From assembly GCA_964017065.1 (NCBI GenBank), contig OZ024790.1, positions 12,460,703 through 12,524,702 on the forward strand: 64,000 nucleotides of DNA, given 5' to 3'. Shown here piece after piece: positions 33,401 through 47,079 of this stretch. The position numbers and the translations under genes are program-made. Within the stretch, counting starts at the first letter, position 1. Every line of letters starts with the position of its first letter. Source of the DNA: Haliclona indistincta (taxonomy: Eukaryota; Porifera; Demospongiae; Haplosclerida; Chalinidae). The notes under the pieces were generated by a model, which saw only the letters and a list, made by a program, of their open reading frames with translations, did not search any database and was not told the DNA's origin.

Positions 33401-35704
33401 GTATGCGAGAAGAAGCAGTCTCTGCTAGTTGCTTGGTGCCAGGACTGTAACAACATGATCTGCCAACCATGTGTGGTGGTGCACAAAAATATAGCCTGTT
33501 TGCGGAAACATAAAGTGGTGGAGAGCTCACCCAAGATTGCCTTAAATTATAAAAACCGAGCAATGTGTGCAAGTCATGCTGAAGTTGAATTGAAATACTT
33601 TTGCAATGGCTGTTCTGAGCTAGTTTGCGCAGAATGTCTACTAGGGCTCCATAGAGACCACCAGTACAGTGTAGTGAAGGAAGCATGTCACAACTTGGAG
33701 ATGAAAATAGAAAATTTGGTCCAATTGGTGCCAATGAAAAAGGAAGAGTTTAGTGCCTACTTGGAAAGACTTGACCAGGCAGAGAGCAGAGTGCTGGAGT
33801 GCAGTGAGGTTATGAAGAGCAAGGTGGACAAAATGTTCGATTCTATCGTAGCTTCGGTAGAGGCGCAGAGAAATGAAGCTCTTCAAAAAGCGTCTCAAGG
33901 AGTGAAGGACATTTGGTCACAGAAGGAGATGGTTGAGGTCGGTCTGGCTCAAATAGGCAGCTTCACCCGATTTACTGATCGCACTCACAAGTGCACGACA
34001 GATGCTGGCTATGTAGCCATGGCTGCCCTTGGTATCAGACTGATGGAGCGAGTGAATAATACTCATGGAGATCGGGATGTTCTTAACAAATACACTACTA
34101 TAGCTATTGGATCACAGTGTAGCACTAGTAAAGGGCCTCTACGTGTGCCTTTAGACAAGGTGTTCACCTTCGGTGGTCGACTATCGCTCAAGTTTCTACC
34201 AAGCCCAGAAATGGGCAGCATTGTTGCATGTGCATCCACTGATATTGCTATCCAAGTGTCACTGGTAGTTGGAGATCAAGAACTACCGATGATCTATCCG
34301 ACACTGCAGTTGGAGAGCAGTCAGCTTGTAGTGGAAGCATTGTACTCTACCCCATGCAAACGACAAGATGAAAATCTTCCGACTAAAGTGAAGTTGGTTC
34401 ATCAGTCTGAGCTGCCGTACTGGGAAATTACTGTCGCTTTACAGCGCAGAGTTTATTTTGACAGTGATCATCTCATAATGAAGTGCAAGTGGACGGGATC
34501 CGGAAGTTTTTCGGCGATAAAAGAAAAAGTGTGTCATACTCGCTATGCCGAAGCAGACAAGACAAGACATGATTTACTTTAATGCTAACTATGATTCTGT
34601 TCATTACTGTATATTTAGACATGTAGAATTATAATCATAGTTGATTATGTAGAATTTAGCTGAGCATAACTGTCATGTCTAGACACAAAAATAAACAATT
34701 GTGTTGTAATAATACATTGCAAATTTTTAACAAGCACTGAGTAAAATTAATACTGAACACTTAGAAAATTTTGCACATAAAATTTTGCATTTTTGGTGCC
34801 CTCAGCACAAATATTTTTCCCATTCATTTGTTTTGGAGCAACAAAATACTTTACCCATGAAAATTGAAGATTAGGTCATCTGCATGAAAATTATACGTTT
34901 ATGATAATTTTATAGGCTCTGACTATATTATATATCTGCAGGATACATGTAGTTGCTGGTACAGTCCCAACTCCAATGGATTGGTCTGATCCGATCTGGC
35001 AAGCTGCCAAGAAGACCTTTTTAGCCAACATGCAATATGCTGCTGATGAATGCAATAAGGTAAGGTCCATTGAGAAAATGTACGTTTGCATCTAGCAACT
35101 CACCTTCTCTAGGCTGGTATTACAATATGCCTCGAAGCTATTACTACCATAGAAAACTACTTTTTGCAGTATCAAAACCAAGGTTAATTCTGCCCGTGTT
35201 AAGGGCTCATGAGATGATGTGGTTCACAATCTATGTTAACTTTAGTTGCAGAGCTGGTGAAATGCATTGGTAGAGACAACGTCAAGCTCCAATTCGTGAG
35301 CTATAATAAATGAGGGTGTTCTAATCTTATGACCATGAATCATAATTATAGGATGTCTATCATGCTCAGTGTAAAGGAGGCAACTTGTGCAATTTCCTTG
35401 CCAGCAACATTAAAATCATTGGTTAGTTCAAACTTTGGTCTTTTCTTGTTAGAATATGTGTTATTCTAGGTCATGTTCAAGTGTCTCAAGTGCCGGAGAG
35501 ACACGAGCCAGATGAACAAGGAGAGGTGAATTATCCGTTCTTCTTTGAAAGACTTGTTTCGCTCGGATACAGTGGATGGGTTGGGTGTGAGTATCATCCA
35601 CGAGGTGAGTCTAGTTATCGCTCATAACCACTGCATGACTGACTGACCATGCAGGCACCACAGAAGGAAGTCTCAAATGGGCTGATGGATATCTCAAACG
35701 CTAG
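27477..35704 (+). CDS. HYI: hydroxypyruvate isomerase-like TIM-barrel protein
   Basis: Nine exons join in phase: 27477-27561, 27632-27742, 27794-27902, 34942-35059, 35113-35182, 35252-35295, 35352-35421, 35470-35604 and 35655-35704, giving 263 residues (animal HYI about 277). The family is AP-endonuclease-2-like TIM-barrel sugar isomerases, interconverting hydroxypyruvate and tartronate semialdehyde in bacteria; the animal substrate is less certain. Seen: [48 protein letters not shown] and [19 protein letters not shown] with the metal-ligand pattern, then [22 protein letters not shown]. Intron 3 (27903-34941) is 7 kb and contains a full TRIM gene on the same strand plus many repeats. Confidence 0.93.
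28081..28180. repeat. ~31-bp direct repeat, three copies
   Basis: GGGATGATGCTTGGAGAAAC followed by GGATGACAAAT recurs three times in tandem inside HYI intron 3. It shares the GGGATGATGCTTG wording with the 33-bp repeats at 30349-30495, so the two arrays may have a common origin. Confidence 0.75.
28227..28650. mobile_element. hAT-type MITE with internal 22-bp repeats
   Basis: A 424-bp element with ends CAGTGGCGTAG...CTACGCCACTG and a perfect 8-bp target duplication ATGATCAG (28219-28226 and 28651-28658). These are hAT hallmarks. The left half contains about six copies of a 22-bp unit (CTTGTGCCCAGTGCCCGGGC type). No transposase is encoded. Confidence 0.92.
28840..29705. repeat. 27-bp (and 33-bp) minisatellite
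   Basis: About 27 tandem copies of a 27-bp unit (ACTAGCGTCATCCCATCTTG plus TTCCTTT) are preceded by about four 33-bp units in which ACTAGC is replaced by ACTTTTGCAAG. The minus strand reads open as KGTRWDDAS or VKEQDGMTL repeats because the unit is a multiple of three. I do not regard it as a gene: there is no non-repeat coding exon and the unit varies by whole-unit steps and single 26-bp slips. Confidence 0.92.
29819..30065 (+). pseudogene. decayed fragment of the TRIM gene, partly turned into a minisatellite
   Basis: Bases 29819-29912 match the TRIM coding sequence at about 33460-33540 (CCAACCATGTGTG, GGCACAAAAATA, ATAGCCTGTTTG, AAGTGGTGGAGAG) with small indels. Right after it the segment AGTGGCGGAGAGTATAAATAATCTTGATAA repeats several times to about 30060. 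The repeat unit therefore derives from the B-box coding fragment. It is non-coding and lies in the same HYI intron as the intact gene. Confidence 0.75.
30308..31130. repeat. large inverted repeat with ~230-bp arms
   Basis: The left arm (about 30308-30543) runs from AAAAAGTTTTAATAAAAAAA through GTGTAGGGATGACGC and five 33-bp units to AAGTCCCAAGTATCCCTACA. The right arm (about 30877-31130) is its near-exact reverse complement. The two arms enclose 59-bp direct repeats. RNA through this intron would form a long hairpin. No target duplication was found. Confidence 0.88.
30590..30866. repeat. 59-bp direct repeats inside the hairpin loop
   Basis: About five copies of a 59-bp unit starting CGTCAATTACTTCATCGGAC. 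The central three are virtually identical and the outer ones diverged. They form the spacer of the inverted repeat. Confidence 0.9.
31131..33112. other. HYI intron 3 sequence upstream of TRIM
   Basis: No supportable gene. Contents: a short GAA run (31898-31920), two YY1-like GCCATCTT motifs (about 32089 and 32249), a 24-bp palindrome, and presumably the TRIM promoter close to 33113. Confidence 0.5.
32276..32299. repeat. 24-bp perfect palindrome
   Basis: TATCATTGCCGA followed by its exact reverse complement. It could be a binding site for a symmetric dimer or the collapsed junction of a foldback element. Unexplained. Confidence 0.8.
33113..34582 (+). CDS. TRIM protein (RING, two B-boxes, coiled coil)
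   Basis: A single uninterrupted 489-residue ORF. A C3HC4 RING finger at residues 15-59 ([21 protein letters not shown]...CPVCRA) gives E3 ubiquitin ligase potential. B-box 1 is at about 93-135 ([18 protein letters not shown]) and B-box 2 at about 150-190 ([16 protein letters not shown]). A helical coiled coil follows at about 190-290. The C-terminal ~190 residues match no TRIM C-terminal domain I recognise (no NHL or SPRY signature). Being intronless in an intron-rich genome suggests retroposition. It sits wholly inside HYI intron 3 on the same strand, so it must be expressed from its own promoter and the HYI transcript must splice it out. Confidence 0.92.
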   Translation: MAAMPLDIDEELKCCICLELFEDPRMLPCLHSFCLGCVQRLLNEDRSALTCPVCRARHVLNNEKIRLLPVDQYAELRVLPLKKRPQQEHDAFGECKVCEKKQSLLVAWCQDCNNMICQPCVVVHKNIACLRKHKVVESSPKIALNYKNRAMCASHAEVELKYFCNGCSELVCAECLLGLHRDHQYSVVKEACHNLEMKIENLVQLVPMKKEEFSAYLERLDQAESRVLECSEVMKSKVDKMFDSIVASVEAQRNEALQKASQGVKDIWSQKEMVEVGLAQIGSFTRFTDRTHKCTTDAGYVAMAALGIRLMERVNNTHGDRDVLNKYTTIAIGSQCSTSKGPLRVPLDKVFTFGGRLSLKFLPSPEMGSIVACASTDIAIQVSLVVGDQELPMIYPTLQLESSQLVVEALYSTPCKRQDENLPTKVKLVHQSELPYWEITVALQRRVYFDSDHLIMKCKWTGSGSFSAIKEKVCHTRYAEADKTRHDLL

Positions 35705-36140
35705 TGTTTATAATTGACACTATTATTATTGTCAATAATAATTATTACCAAAGTGATTTAGCAAAATGTATCAATTCTGATCTAGAGTAAGCCATGTGAT
35801 TGTCCAATAGAATCTCAAATGCCGTTTTGTGCAGGGAAATCTGAAATGACTTTGTATTATAATTCCTTGCTTCTACTGGTACTGGTACTTGGTTTCCATA
35901 AAATTTGAGAGTGTATTACGATCAGTGAATTGTGAATGGGTGATCTAAAGTAGTCCTGCAGCAAATAAATTAATGATCACGATCAGTAATGTGTTGTTAG
36001 ATATGTTACTAAGTTGCTCACATCATTATATAAGAGGGACTTTTGAAGACAGTCTTGGCTTGTGGAAAGAACACGAGGACTACTAATGTGGAATGGAAAG
36101 ATTTATAATGAAATGATTAGCTATGAACTATACCATTTTC
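35705..36140. other. convergent 3' region of HYI and the ankyrin gene
   Basis: AT-rich, no coding potential or repeat recognised. It holds the 3' ends of two convergent genes. Confidence 0.5.
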
Positions 36141-39100
36141 TCATATCGACGAGTGAGTGATGTTCCACAATGCAGTTGAAAGATGACTTTTAGTACAAGT
36201 CTCTTCAGAAGTCCTCAACCATGCTTTCAGCATGTTCAACTTGCAGTGACCGACAGACCTGTGATCTTCTCTGATCTCCTCTAGAGTGTGATATTCCACT
36301 CCAAGATACACACCAAGAGTGAACCAATCAACAACAGATACAAGAGCTGTCATCAATAAAGGCAAGTGACTCTCATCTACAGAAAAATAGGTCAAAACAC
36401 AGCCTCCAAAATAAAATTTTATACACATTCTTACCTAAAACCTCTTGATCAGGAAGTGAAAACAGGTCAAACCTTTGACTGACATCTAAAAAGTAAAGAC
36501 AATGTAACAGTTTGATGTGTTATAGGTGTGGAGAGAAACACATGCACATTGTTATTTTTGTATGCTATACCTTCTGAAGCTGTTTGCAAGACTGAAACAA
36601 TGTCAAGTGCTGCTATTGCCTGCAAGACAAGAGAAGAGTGTTGCACATTGCAATAGCTATCGCTCTCATGACTTACAATCGGATTTCTTCCTGCAAATAT
36701 GCTGAATTGATCAATGCACTTCTTCAGACTTGAGTGGGTCTGTCTTTCTAACTGATTCAACTGACATCTGCTCTTGACCTCACGAAGGAGACTATGAGAG
36801 ACAATCTCATCAGCTTTGCTGCTGTCCATCAGCTCACACACAGAGGACGGACTCAACTGATAATGTGGCTCAAACTGCAACACATCTTTGGTAGCAAAGT
36901 GATCACTTGTGATGTTAGCACGACTAAGAATGTATGGTTTGTGTAGAAGCATTGACTTGGCAACATTCTCAATAGGAAACAGATCATTGTCAGATGGAGA
37001 CACACACCAGTCAGCTGCTGACCAGTTATTGAGGAGAGAGGGAGAGATCAGATATTCATCTGCCTCCACATTAGGGCAGAGTTGTTGCTTCAGGTCCAGT
37101 ACTAGTCTGATTACTGTACTGCGATGCTTGCTACACTCCACTGGTCTGCTGTCTGTCTTGTGTGACATGGCCACCACTACACGTTGGTTGTAGTCAATGA
37201 GCTCAACTAGTGTTCTGATTCCTTCTTCATTTTCCCAAGTTATTCCATTAGTCCAAACAATGCATTTACTTGAACTGCAGTGAGAGGTCATTTCACTATG
37301 GTCAACATCAGCCAAAGGATATGTATAAGCTAAGCGCAGAAGGAGGACGTGAAGAAACCGGCTAGTAAAGCTCCGGTATTGAGAATTTTTGATAGCTATA
37401 GTCCAACCAAAACAGAGCTTACCTTCACTAGGCAAGTTATTAGGTCTGCAACAGTCCATTAGTGAAGGAAAGAAAAGAAAATATTTTATATCACCAGCTG
37501 CTGGTGAAGATGTTTCAATGCTTTGTAGGTTTGTTGTATTACCGGACAAGTTAACACGATGACAAAGTTCAATGCCTTGTAAAAGGTCAATAAGCATCTC
37601 GAGATCATATTGTGGGAAGATTTGATTGAGAGAAGATGTAAGCACAATTCCAGTACTACTGGCTATTTTTCGATGTACCTTGAAGCCTTTGGGAGCAAAC
37701 AAGATTCCATTAATCTCCTCCAATATTTTTTCAGTGTCTACCACTACCCAGCTCTTCTCTGGTTGCTGTTCATTTTGAATGAAGATGATTATGCCTTTAT
37801 CATTAAGTGCTACAAGAAGTTCAGAAAGAATATTTGCCTCTGAAGAAAGAGGAGAATCTTCATAGCAAGCTATAGCTGAAATAATCTCCTGCAGTGTGCA
37901 AGTAGACATATCTTGCTTAGACTTAAGAAATGCATAAAGTAAGTGGCAATAGTAGCTTATTGATGGTGCTCTGGCAGATATAATTTTATGGCTCTTAGAG
38001 AGAAGTGATATTAATTCTCTAATACTTACAGAGTCTATCTTGCGGCAATCAACAGCTACAAGTCCTACAAAATCATAATTTTTGGGTCTTTTCTGAATTA
38101 AGTCTTTAATAAAATTTGACTTAGTCTTCAGCTGTTCATTGGTCAGTAAGTCAGCATGACTGCCAACCACTATCACGCATGATTTAATGCTAGTCTTGCA
38201 GGTGGCATTGTCAATAAAATTGAGCCAATAGTGGAGTTGTTTTGCTATCTCAGTGTCAGTGATGTTCAGGTCTATCACATTGATAAATGTGGCTGGTGAC
38301 TGCTGCATCACAATCTCCATGACAGCAAAGTGACTGGAATGGTATTCAGTATGTCCTGCCAAGTCATATATCACCATTTTTCCAATCTCCCAGCTGTCCA
38401 CAAGAGATGGTACTATGCCAGCAGAATGGGCCACTACTTGTTCAGCATTTCCAAATCTTAGACGATTAAAATGACTTTTAGCTCGTTCATTTATGACTTT
38501 AGCTAGAGTAGTCTTACCAGCACCACTATTTCCTGTAAGAACTGTCTTACTGAAGGTGTGAATTGGGAAAGAAATTGTTGCTTTTATAAAAGGACGAAGC
38601 AATTTTAGCAACTCAAACTGATTTTTTACATGCCCTGCAATATCGACACAGGTTCTCCATAGATTGTCTTTTGCCATTAAGTTTACTTTTCCACTGTGCA
38701 ATAACCACTGTACGATGTGGATGTGGCCATAATAACTAGCCAAGTATAAAATTGTTCCACCAAACTCATCAACTATTGATTGATCACAATCTAGTTCTGT
38801 GATTAGGTATTGCATGATGTTCATGTGACCACCTCGACAAGCATAATGTAGAGGTGTCCATCCATATTGACCTCGACACTTTAGATCACACTTTTGTTCA
38901 GTGATGAAAAATTTGATAACATTTAAGTTGCCATTAAGACAAGCAATGTGTAGTGGGAGAGCGCTATCGTTGTTTATAATAGTATGATCACAGCCTAGTT
39001 CTGTGATCAGGTATTGAATGATATTTGTGTGACCACCTTGAGAAGCGTAATGTAGGGGTGTCATTCCATGCTTATCTCGGCTATTTGGGTCACAATTTTG

Positions 39101-40753
39101 CTCAGTGATGAAATACTTGGTAAGGTTGATGTGGCCATGAAGACAAGCAATGTGTAATGGGAGAGTACCATTACTGTTTGGAGTAGTCAGATCACAACCT
39201 CGTTCAGTGATGAGGTATTGGATGATGTTCATGCGACCACCTTGCGAAGCATAATGTAGAGGTGTACATCCATGTTGACCTCGACATTCTGAGTCACAAT
39301 TTTTTTCAGTGATAAAAAATTTAGTAGTGTTCAAATCACCACTATAACAAGCAATGTGTAGCGGGAGAGTGTCATTAATGTTTGGAGTAGTTGGATCACA
39401 ACCTTCTTCTGTGATTAGGTATTGGATGATGTTCATGTGACCACCTTGAGAAGCATAATGTAGTAGTGATGATCCATGCTGACCTCTACTATTTGGGTCA
39501 CAATTTTGTTCATTTATGAAATATCTAGCAACATTCAAGTGACCATTTAGACAAGAAATGTGTAGTGGGAGAGCGCCATCACTGTTCGGAGTAGTTGGAT
39601 CACAACCTAGTTCTGTGATTAAGAATTTGATAATGTTCATATGACCACCTTGAGAGGCATAGTGAAGAAGTTTCCATCCATTCTGGTCTTGTCTATTTGG
39701 ATCACATTTTTGTGTGATGATTAAATGTTTAGCAGCATCAAAATGGCCGTAAAGGCAAGCAGTATGCAGTGGGAGAGTGCCATCACTGTTTGGAGTATTT
39801 GGATCACAGACTTTTTCTGTAATCAAATATCGAAGAATGTTAATGTGGCCACCTTGAGAAGCATAATGTAGCGGTGCATTTCCAAAGTGATCTATACTAT
39901 TAGGATCACAATTTTGCTCATTGACAAAATATTTAGTAGCCTCTAAATGACCATTACGACAAGCAATGTGTAGCGGGAGAGCACCATCATTGTTAAGAGT
40001 AGTTGGATTGCAACCTATTTCTGTGATCAGGTATTGGATGATGTTCATGTGACCACCTTGACAAACATAATGTAGGGGAATTGATCCATGTTGACCTTCA
40101 CTATTCGGATCACATTTTTGTTCGGTGATGAAGTATTTTGTTAGGTCCAAGTGACCATTGAGACAAGCAATGTGTAGAGGTAGTGCACCATTGGTGTCTG
40201 GAGTAGTTAAAATATCATTAAATTGTATTAAGTATCGGACCATATTCATGTGACCACCTTTAGATGCATAATGTAGAGGTGTCTTACCATCTTGACCTCG
40301 ACTATTTGGGTCACAGTATTTTTTTATGATAAAATATTTAGTAGCATCCAAGTGACCATAAAAACAAGTAAAGTGCAGTGGAAGAGTGTCATTGTTATTT
40401 GGAATAGTTGCATTAAGATCCAGCTCTGTGATAAGGTAGTCTATCATTGCTAAGCTACCTCCAGCAGCAGCATAGTGTAATGGAGTGCCACCAATACTGT
40501 CTGTACAGTTATGCTTGAAGTACTCTTTCATAGTCCTGATAATATCCAACCAGCCGTGATATGCAGCCAGGTGTAGCAGTGTCACATACGTCACGGTCCT
40601 TGTTTTGTCTGGATTGCCAGGTAAAACAAACTCTGTAACGACATTTTGCAGTTGCTGCATTCCTGGTAATAGTCGCTTTGCTTCGTTGTGGTCACCTTGC
40701 TTAAACGCTATTACACACTGCTGCTGTACTGTGTCCGGGAATACGGCAGACAT
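36141..40753 (-). CDS. ankyrin-repeat / Roc-COR-like GTPase / death domain protein
   Basis: Four exons (40753-36677, 36619-36571, 36485-36435, 36376-36141) join in phase to 1,470 residues. Nineteen ankyrin repeats fill residues ~45-690, alternating two types (LPLHIACLNGH and PLHYASQGGHMNI), i.e. a two-repeat superunit. A GTPase domain follows: P-loop GNSGAGKTT near 740, Walker B/G3 DLAGH near 796 and a G4-like GSHAD near 863 (SHAD instead of TKAD/NKxD). Next comes a COR-like region and a C-terminal death domain (WFTLGVYLGVEYHTLEEIRED...). DAPK and related ROCO proteins share the ankyrin-Roc-COR-death order, but no kinase is present here. Such proteins are candidate innate sensors or apoptosis regulators; function is inferred. 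The 57-bp first intron is a multiple of three without stops, so retaining it adds 19 residues. Confidence 0.88.
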
Positions 40754-41445
40754 TCTTTACCAGATAGTCACTACTACTAGTTACACCGAGTCAGGGTGCC
40801 ACTCTAGCCTCGGCGTCACGTACGCTTCGGCCGCCAGCTGTCCGTGAACTCGGTCCGTGGTTGTTCGCGAGTGAGGTGTGACTGAGTCGTAACTGCAGGT
40901 CAACTCTTCAAGCTAGTACAGTTGTTGCAAAGATCTTGCATGACGGAAGCGAAAGTATGACGTTGCCAATCAAACGCACGTATGCGTGACTAACTGACGA
41001 AGTGAATTTGATTGGCCAGCGTCACACTTCCGTTGTGCATTCTACACATCCGGTCGGGGTCAAAGGTCGAAATTAAATTTTAATTAAGCTTCTCTGCAAA
41101 TTAGATGCAAACACCTCTGTGAAGAAAGGCATCCAGCAAATATCACATCATCGACAGTAGACAGTGTAATGGAGTGCTGAGTTGTATGCAGTGAATTTTT
41201 TGACCCTCCAGGTGACCTCTCGACCTCTGTTCGATAGCAACAGCCATCGAACGCGAGGTAAACAAATCACCTCGTGGGCTGGATTTCAGACGCAACAGGT
41301 CCAAAGTTATGCTATGACTACATTATATCTTGTTACAACATGGTTCATACAGTCTGTTTGAATCATGTCGGAATCACTATGAGAGTCATACAGAAAACAA
41401 AAGTGTAAAACTATACATGACAATGATCTGTCCACTGAATGAACT
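40754..41445. promoter_or_regulatory. upstream region of the ankyrin gene
   Basis: No gene. At 40940-41035 an inverted pair of composite elements is seen: CGGAAG...TGACGTTGCCAATCAAA and its mirror TTTGATTGGCCAGCGTCACACTTCCG (ETS-, CRE- and CCAAT-like cores in the same order, facing each other). This looks like a strong bidirectional regulatory module about 200 bp upstream of the ankyrin start. No plus-strand gene was found nearby. Confidence 0.4.
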
Positions 41446-44626
<3,181 letters not shown>

Positions 44627-44727
44627 TTAGTAGCCCCACCTCTTTTTTACCGCGGTTGCAATTCGCGCGTATCAAAGCTTTTATAATGTGACAATAATGA
44701 AAAAAGTTAATTATTGCAAATCTCTGG

Positions 44728-46149
44728 CTACAATGTCGATGCAAAATTATCTAGAACAATATCTGCTTGTTTTTGCTGTTGCTGGAGTTTTTGCAGTAAT
44801 CTTCTTTCTCTGCCTGACATGTTTAGCGAAGATCCTTTAGAGATGATCCAAAGTGCGACAAGCAGCAGATAAGATAACCACAATATGCAGGCAAAAAACA
44901 ACTCCACTAGCATGTATCCATGCTTGTCCACAATCTGTCCAGCTATCATTGGACCTACAGCTTGCCCTAGTTGAAAGCTGCTAGACAATATTCCATAAGC
45001 TGTGCCCATCTGATGTTCTGGTACCAGTAAAAACACCAGCGGCCATACAGCAATCGTGAACATAGAATAAAATAGTCCCAACAGCAAAGCTGTCATGATT
45101 GGTATGAAGTATAATGGGGTGGTTAATGCACATATCAAATGACAGGACAGTGTACCGATTGCTGCAAACATGCCCCAGAACAGTTTGTATCCAGTCCAGT
45201 CAAAGAGCAATCCAAATGTTGGATAAGCTAGAACTGGTACTATAAAAACAATGCCATTGACAAAGTTAGCCATGCCTCTACTGTACTGATACTTTTGCTC
45301 AAAGAAGATCTGTGCCAAAGATGTGAATTGAGTGACAGGAACGTAGTACAATAGTCCAATCAGGACTAGTACCCAGAAAGGAAGTGAGAAGTCTTTTAAA
45401 TCTCTTAGCTTGAACTGTCCACGCTTCTCCCTCTTTCTACCCTGTGCCTTTTCTCTCCTGCGATCCAATAAAGAGATGACCAAAGCAATCAACAAATTCA
45501 AAATATTTAGTCCGAACCCAAACAATAGAACACTTCCAAGTCCTGCACTGTGATTATTCAAGTGCAGAGCAGTATACAGCTTGCTGCTAAAGTTGAGAGT
45601 AAGGGTTGTACTCAATCTGGCGGCACCATACAGAACACCAAACACGAAACTCAACTCTCGATCTCTGAAAAGTGTAGCTACAAAAATCTCCAACGCATTG
45701 ATTGCTAGCTCATTCCCACCACCATACACAAACCTGCCGACAGCCATTAACCAGAACTGGCTAATGAATCCGCCCATTGCAACCAGTAGCTGACCAATAC
45801 ATGCTATAGTGACAAATAACAAGAGCCCCAGTCTGAGACCAAACACTCTGTCTATAAGCACTCCACCAATCACTGCCAGAAACACGTTAGGCCATGAGTA
45901 CAATGAATACAGTAACTCGTACTGGGTGATGTCCACACGTGCTACCTTGATGATGGTGCTCTCCAGTGCTGCAGGCATGTCAGCACTGAAAGCCATGCAC
46001 ATGATACTAGCAGCGAGTAGTGCTAATATTGTGTAGCGATATGCTAACTTGCGAGGATCAGTAAAAGGAGTGAAGGTTCTAGCGGTCCGGACATTATTAT
46101 CGGCTGAAGAGTCTTCTGTTGAATCGTCCGAAATCTCCATCCCCTTCAT
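44728..46149 (-). CDS. MFSD1: MFSD1-like major facilitator transporter, copy A
   Basis: Single-exon ORF of 473 residues from ATG 46149 (the longer open frame starts at a non-ATG codon). About twelve hydrophobic helices. Major-facilitator motif A-like GGVLIDRVFGLRLG follows helix 2, and LYSLYSWPNV and VGRFVYGGGNE are typical of the MFSD1 branch. Vertebrate MFSD1 is a lysosomal dipeptide exporter that works with GLMP. The vertebrate N-terminus carries a dileucine sorting signal; none is visible in this copy's acidic, Ser-rich N-terminus. The middle third matches copy B (59611-61017) almost exactly, whereas the C-terminal half differs widely. Lack of introns in both copies suggests the ancestor was a retrocopy, or this lineage lost its introns. 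Confidence 0.9.
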   Translation of the reverse strand: MKGMEISDDSTEDSSADNNVRTARTFTPFTDPRKLAYRYTILALLAASIMCMAFSADMPAALESTIIKVARVDITQYELLYSLYSWPNVFLAVIGGVLIDRVFGLRLGLLLFVTIACIGQLLVAMGGFISQFWLMAVGRFVYGGGNELAINALEIFVATLFRDRELSFVFGVLYGAARLSTTLTLNFSSKLYTALHLNNHSAGLGSVLLFGFGLNILNLLIALVISLLDRRREKAQGRKREKRGQFKLRDLKDFSLPFWVLVLIGLLYYVPVTQFTSLAQIFFEQKYQYSRGMANFVNGIVFIVPVLAYPTFGLLFDWTGYKLFWGMFAAIGTLSCHLICALTTPLYFIPIMTALLLGLFYSMFTIAVWPLVFLLVPEHQMGTAYGILSSSFQLGQAVGPMIAGQIVDKHGYMLVELFFACILWLSYLLLVALWIISKGSSLNMSGRERRLLQKLQQQQKQADIVLDNFASTL

Positions 46150-46329
46150 TTGCAGCTCAATATTAATTTTAGCGTGTCGTGCCAAACGTCGGTGCCAAAT
46201 GCATGGTTGTCCCTCCCATTTCTGAGCCGGCTAGCTCTAGGTTAGCCTAGCTCTCTCATTCATAATATGGCAAGCCAAACGTAACAAAAACCGCCGCTCG
46301 TTCGTTGTCTTCAGAAGGTCGCTTATTTC

Positions 46330-46760
46330 CCTGGCAAGAAGTTTATTTTCCGGGGAATTTTCAAGGACGCGCTTATTTTCCGGGGTCGAAATAAGGACGC
46401 GCTTATTTTCCGGGGTCGAAATAAGGACGCGCTTATTTTCCGGGGTCGAAATAAGGACGCGCTTATTTTCCGGGGTCGAAATAAGGACGCGCTTATTTTC
46501 CGGGGTCGAAATAAGGACGCGCTTATTTTCCGGGGTCGAAATAAGGACGCGCTTATTTTCCGGGGTCGAAATAAGGACGCGCTTATTTTCCGGGGTCGAA
46601 ATAAGGACGCGCTTATTTTCCGGGGTCGAAATAAGGACGCGCTTATTTTCCGGGGTCGAAATAAGGACGCGCTTATTTTCCGGGGTCGAAATAAGGACGC
46701 GCTTATTTTCCGGGGTCGAAATAAGGACGCGCTTATTTTCCGGGGTCGAAACCAGCTTAT
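46330..46760. repeat. 30-bp minisatellite upstream of MFSD1-A
   Basis: About 13 essentially identical copies of GGGGTCGAAATAAGGACGCG plus CTTATTTTCC. Open in all frames (STPENKRVLI repeat) because 30 is a multiple of three; not a gene. Its flank towards MFSD1 is shared, in inverted orientation, with the copy at 59045-59530. Confidence 0.96.
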
Positions 46761-47079
46761 TTTCCGACCAGCGGGCAATGTGTTTTATTTTATAATTGGG
46801 CACACCTATAAAATTAATGCTCTTTAAATTTTTTGAAATTGTGGCTAATATCTTAGAGAGAACAAGCAAAGAATTGAGTACGCCACTCTTGGTACTGCGT
46901 ACACTCCTTATTACACCAGTGGGAAGTACATAATGACAGATTGCAGGCTGCAGCTGTTGACTTCTTTTCATGCAGTCCCTACACGACGATGTTTCTGTGA
47001 ATGGAACACTTTCCCAGCAATTAATTTTAACAAGAGATGAAAGTATAATAGTTTGTTTTGAAATGAGAAAGGTACATGT

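Noticed and set aside
33147..33734. 195-codon antisense frame over TRIM
   Set aside because: Shadow of the TRIM ORF on the other strand.
46237..46971. 244-codon STPENKRVLI-repeat frame
   Set aside because: 30-bp minisatellite read-through; open in other frames as well.
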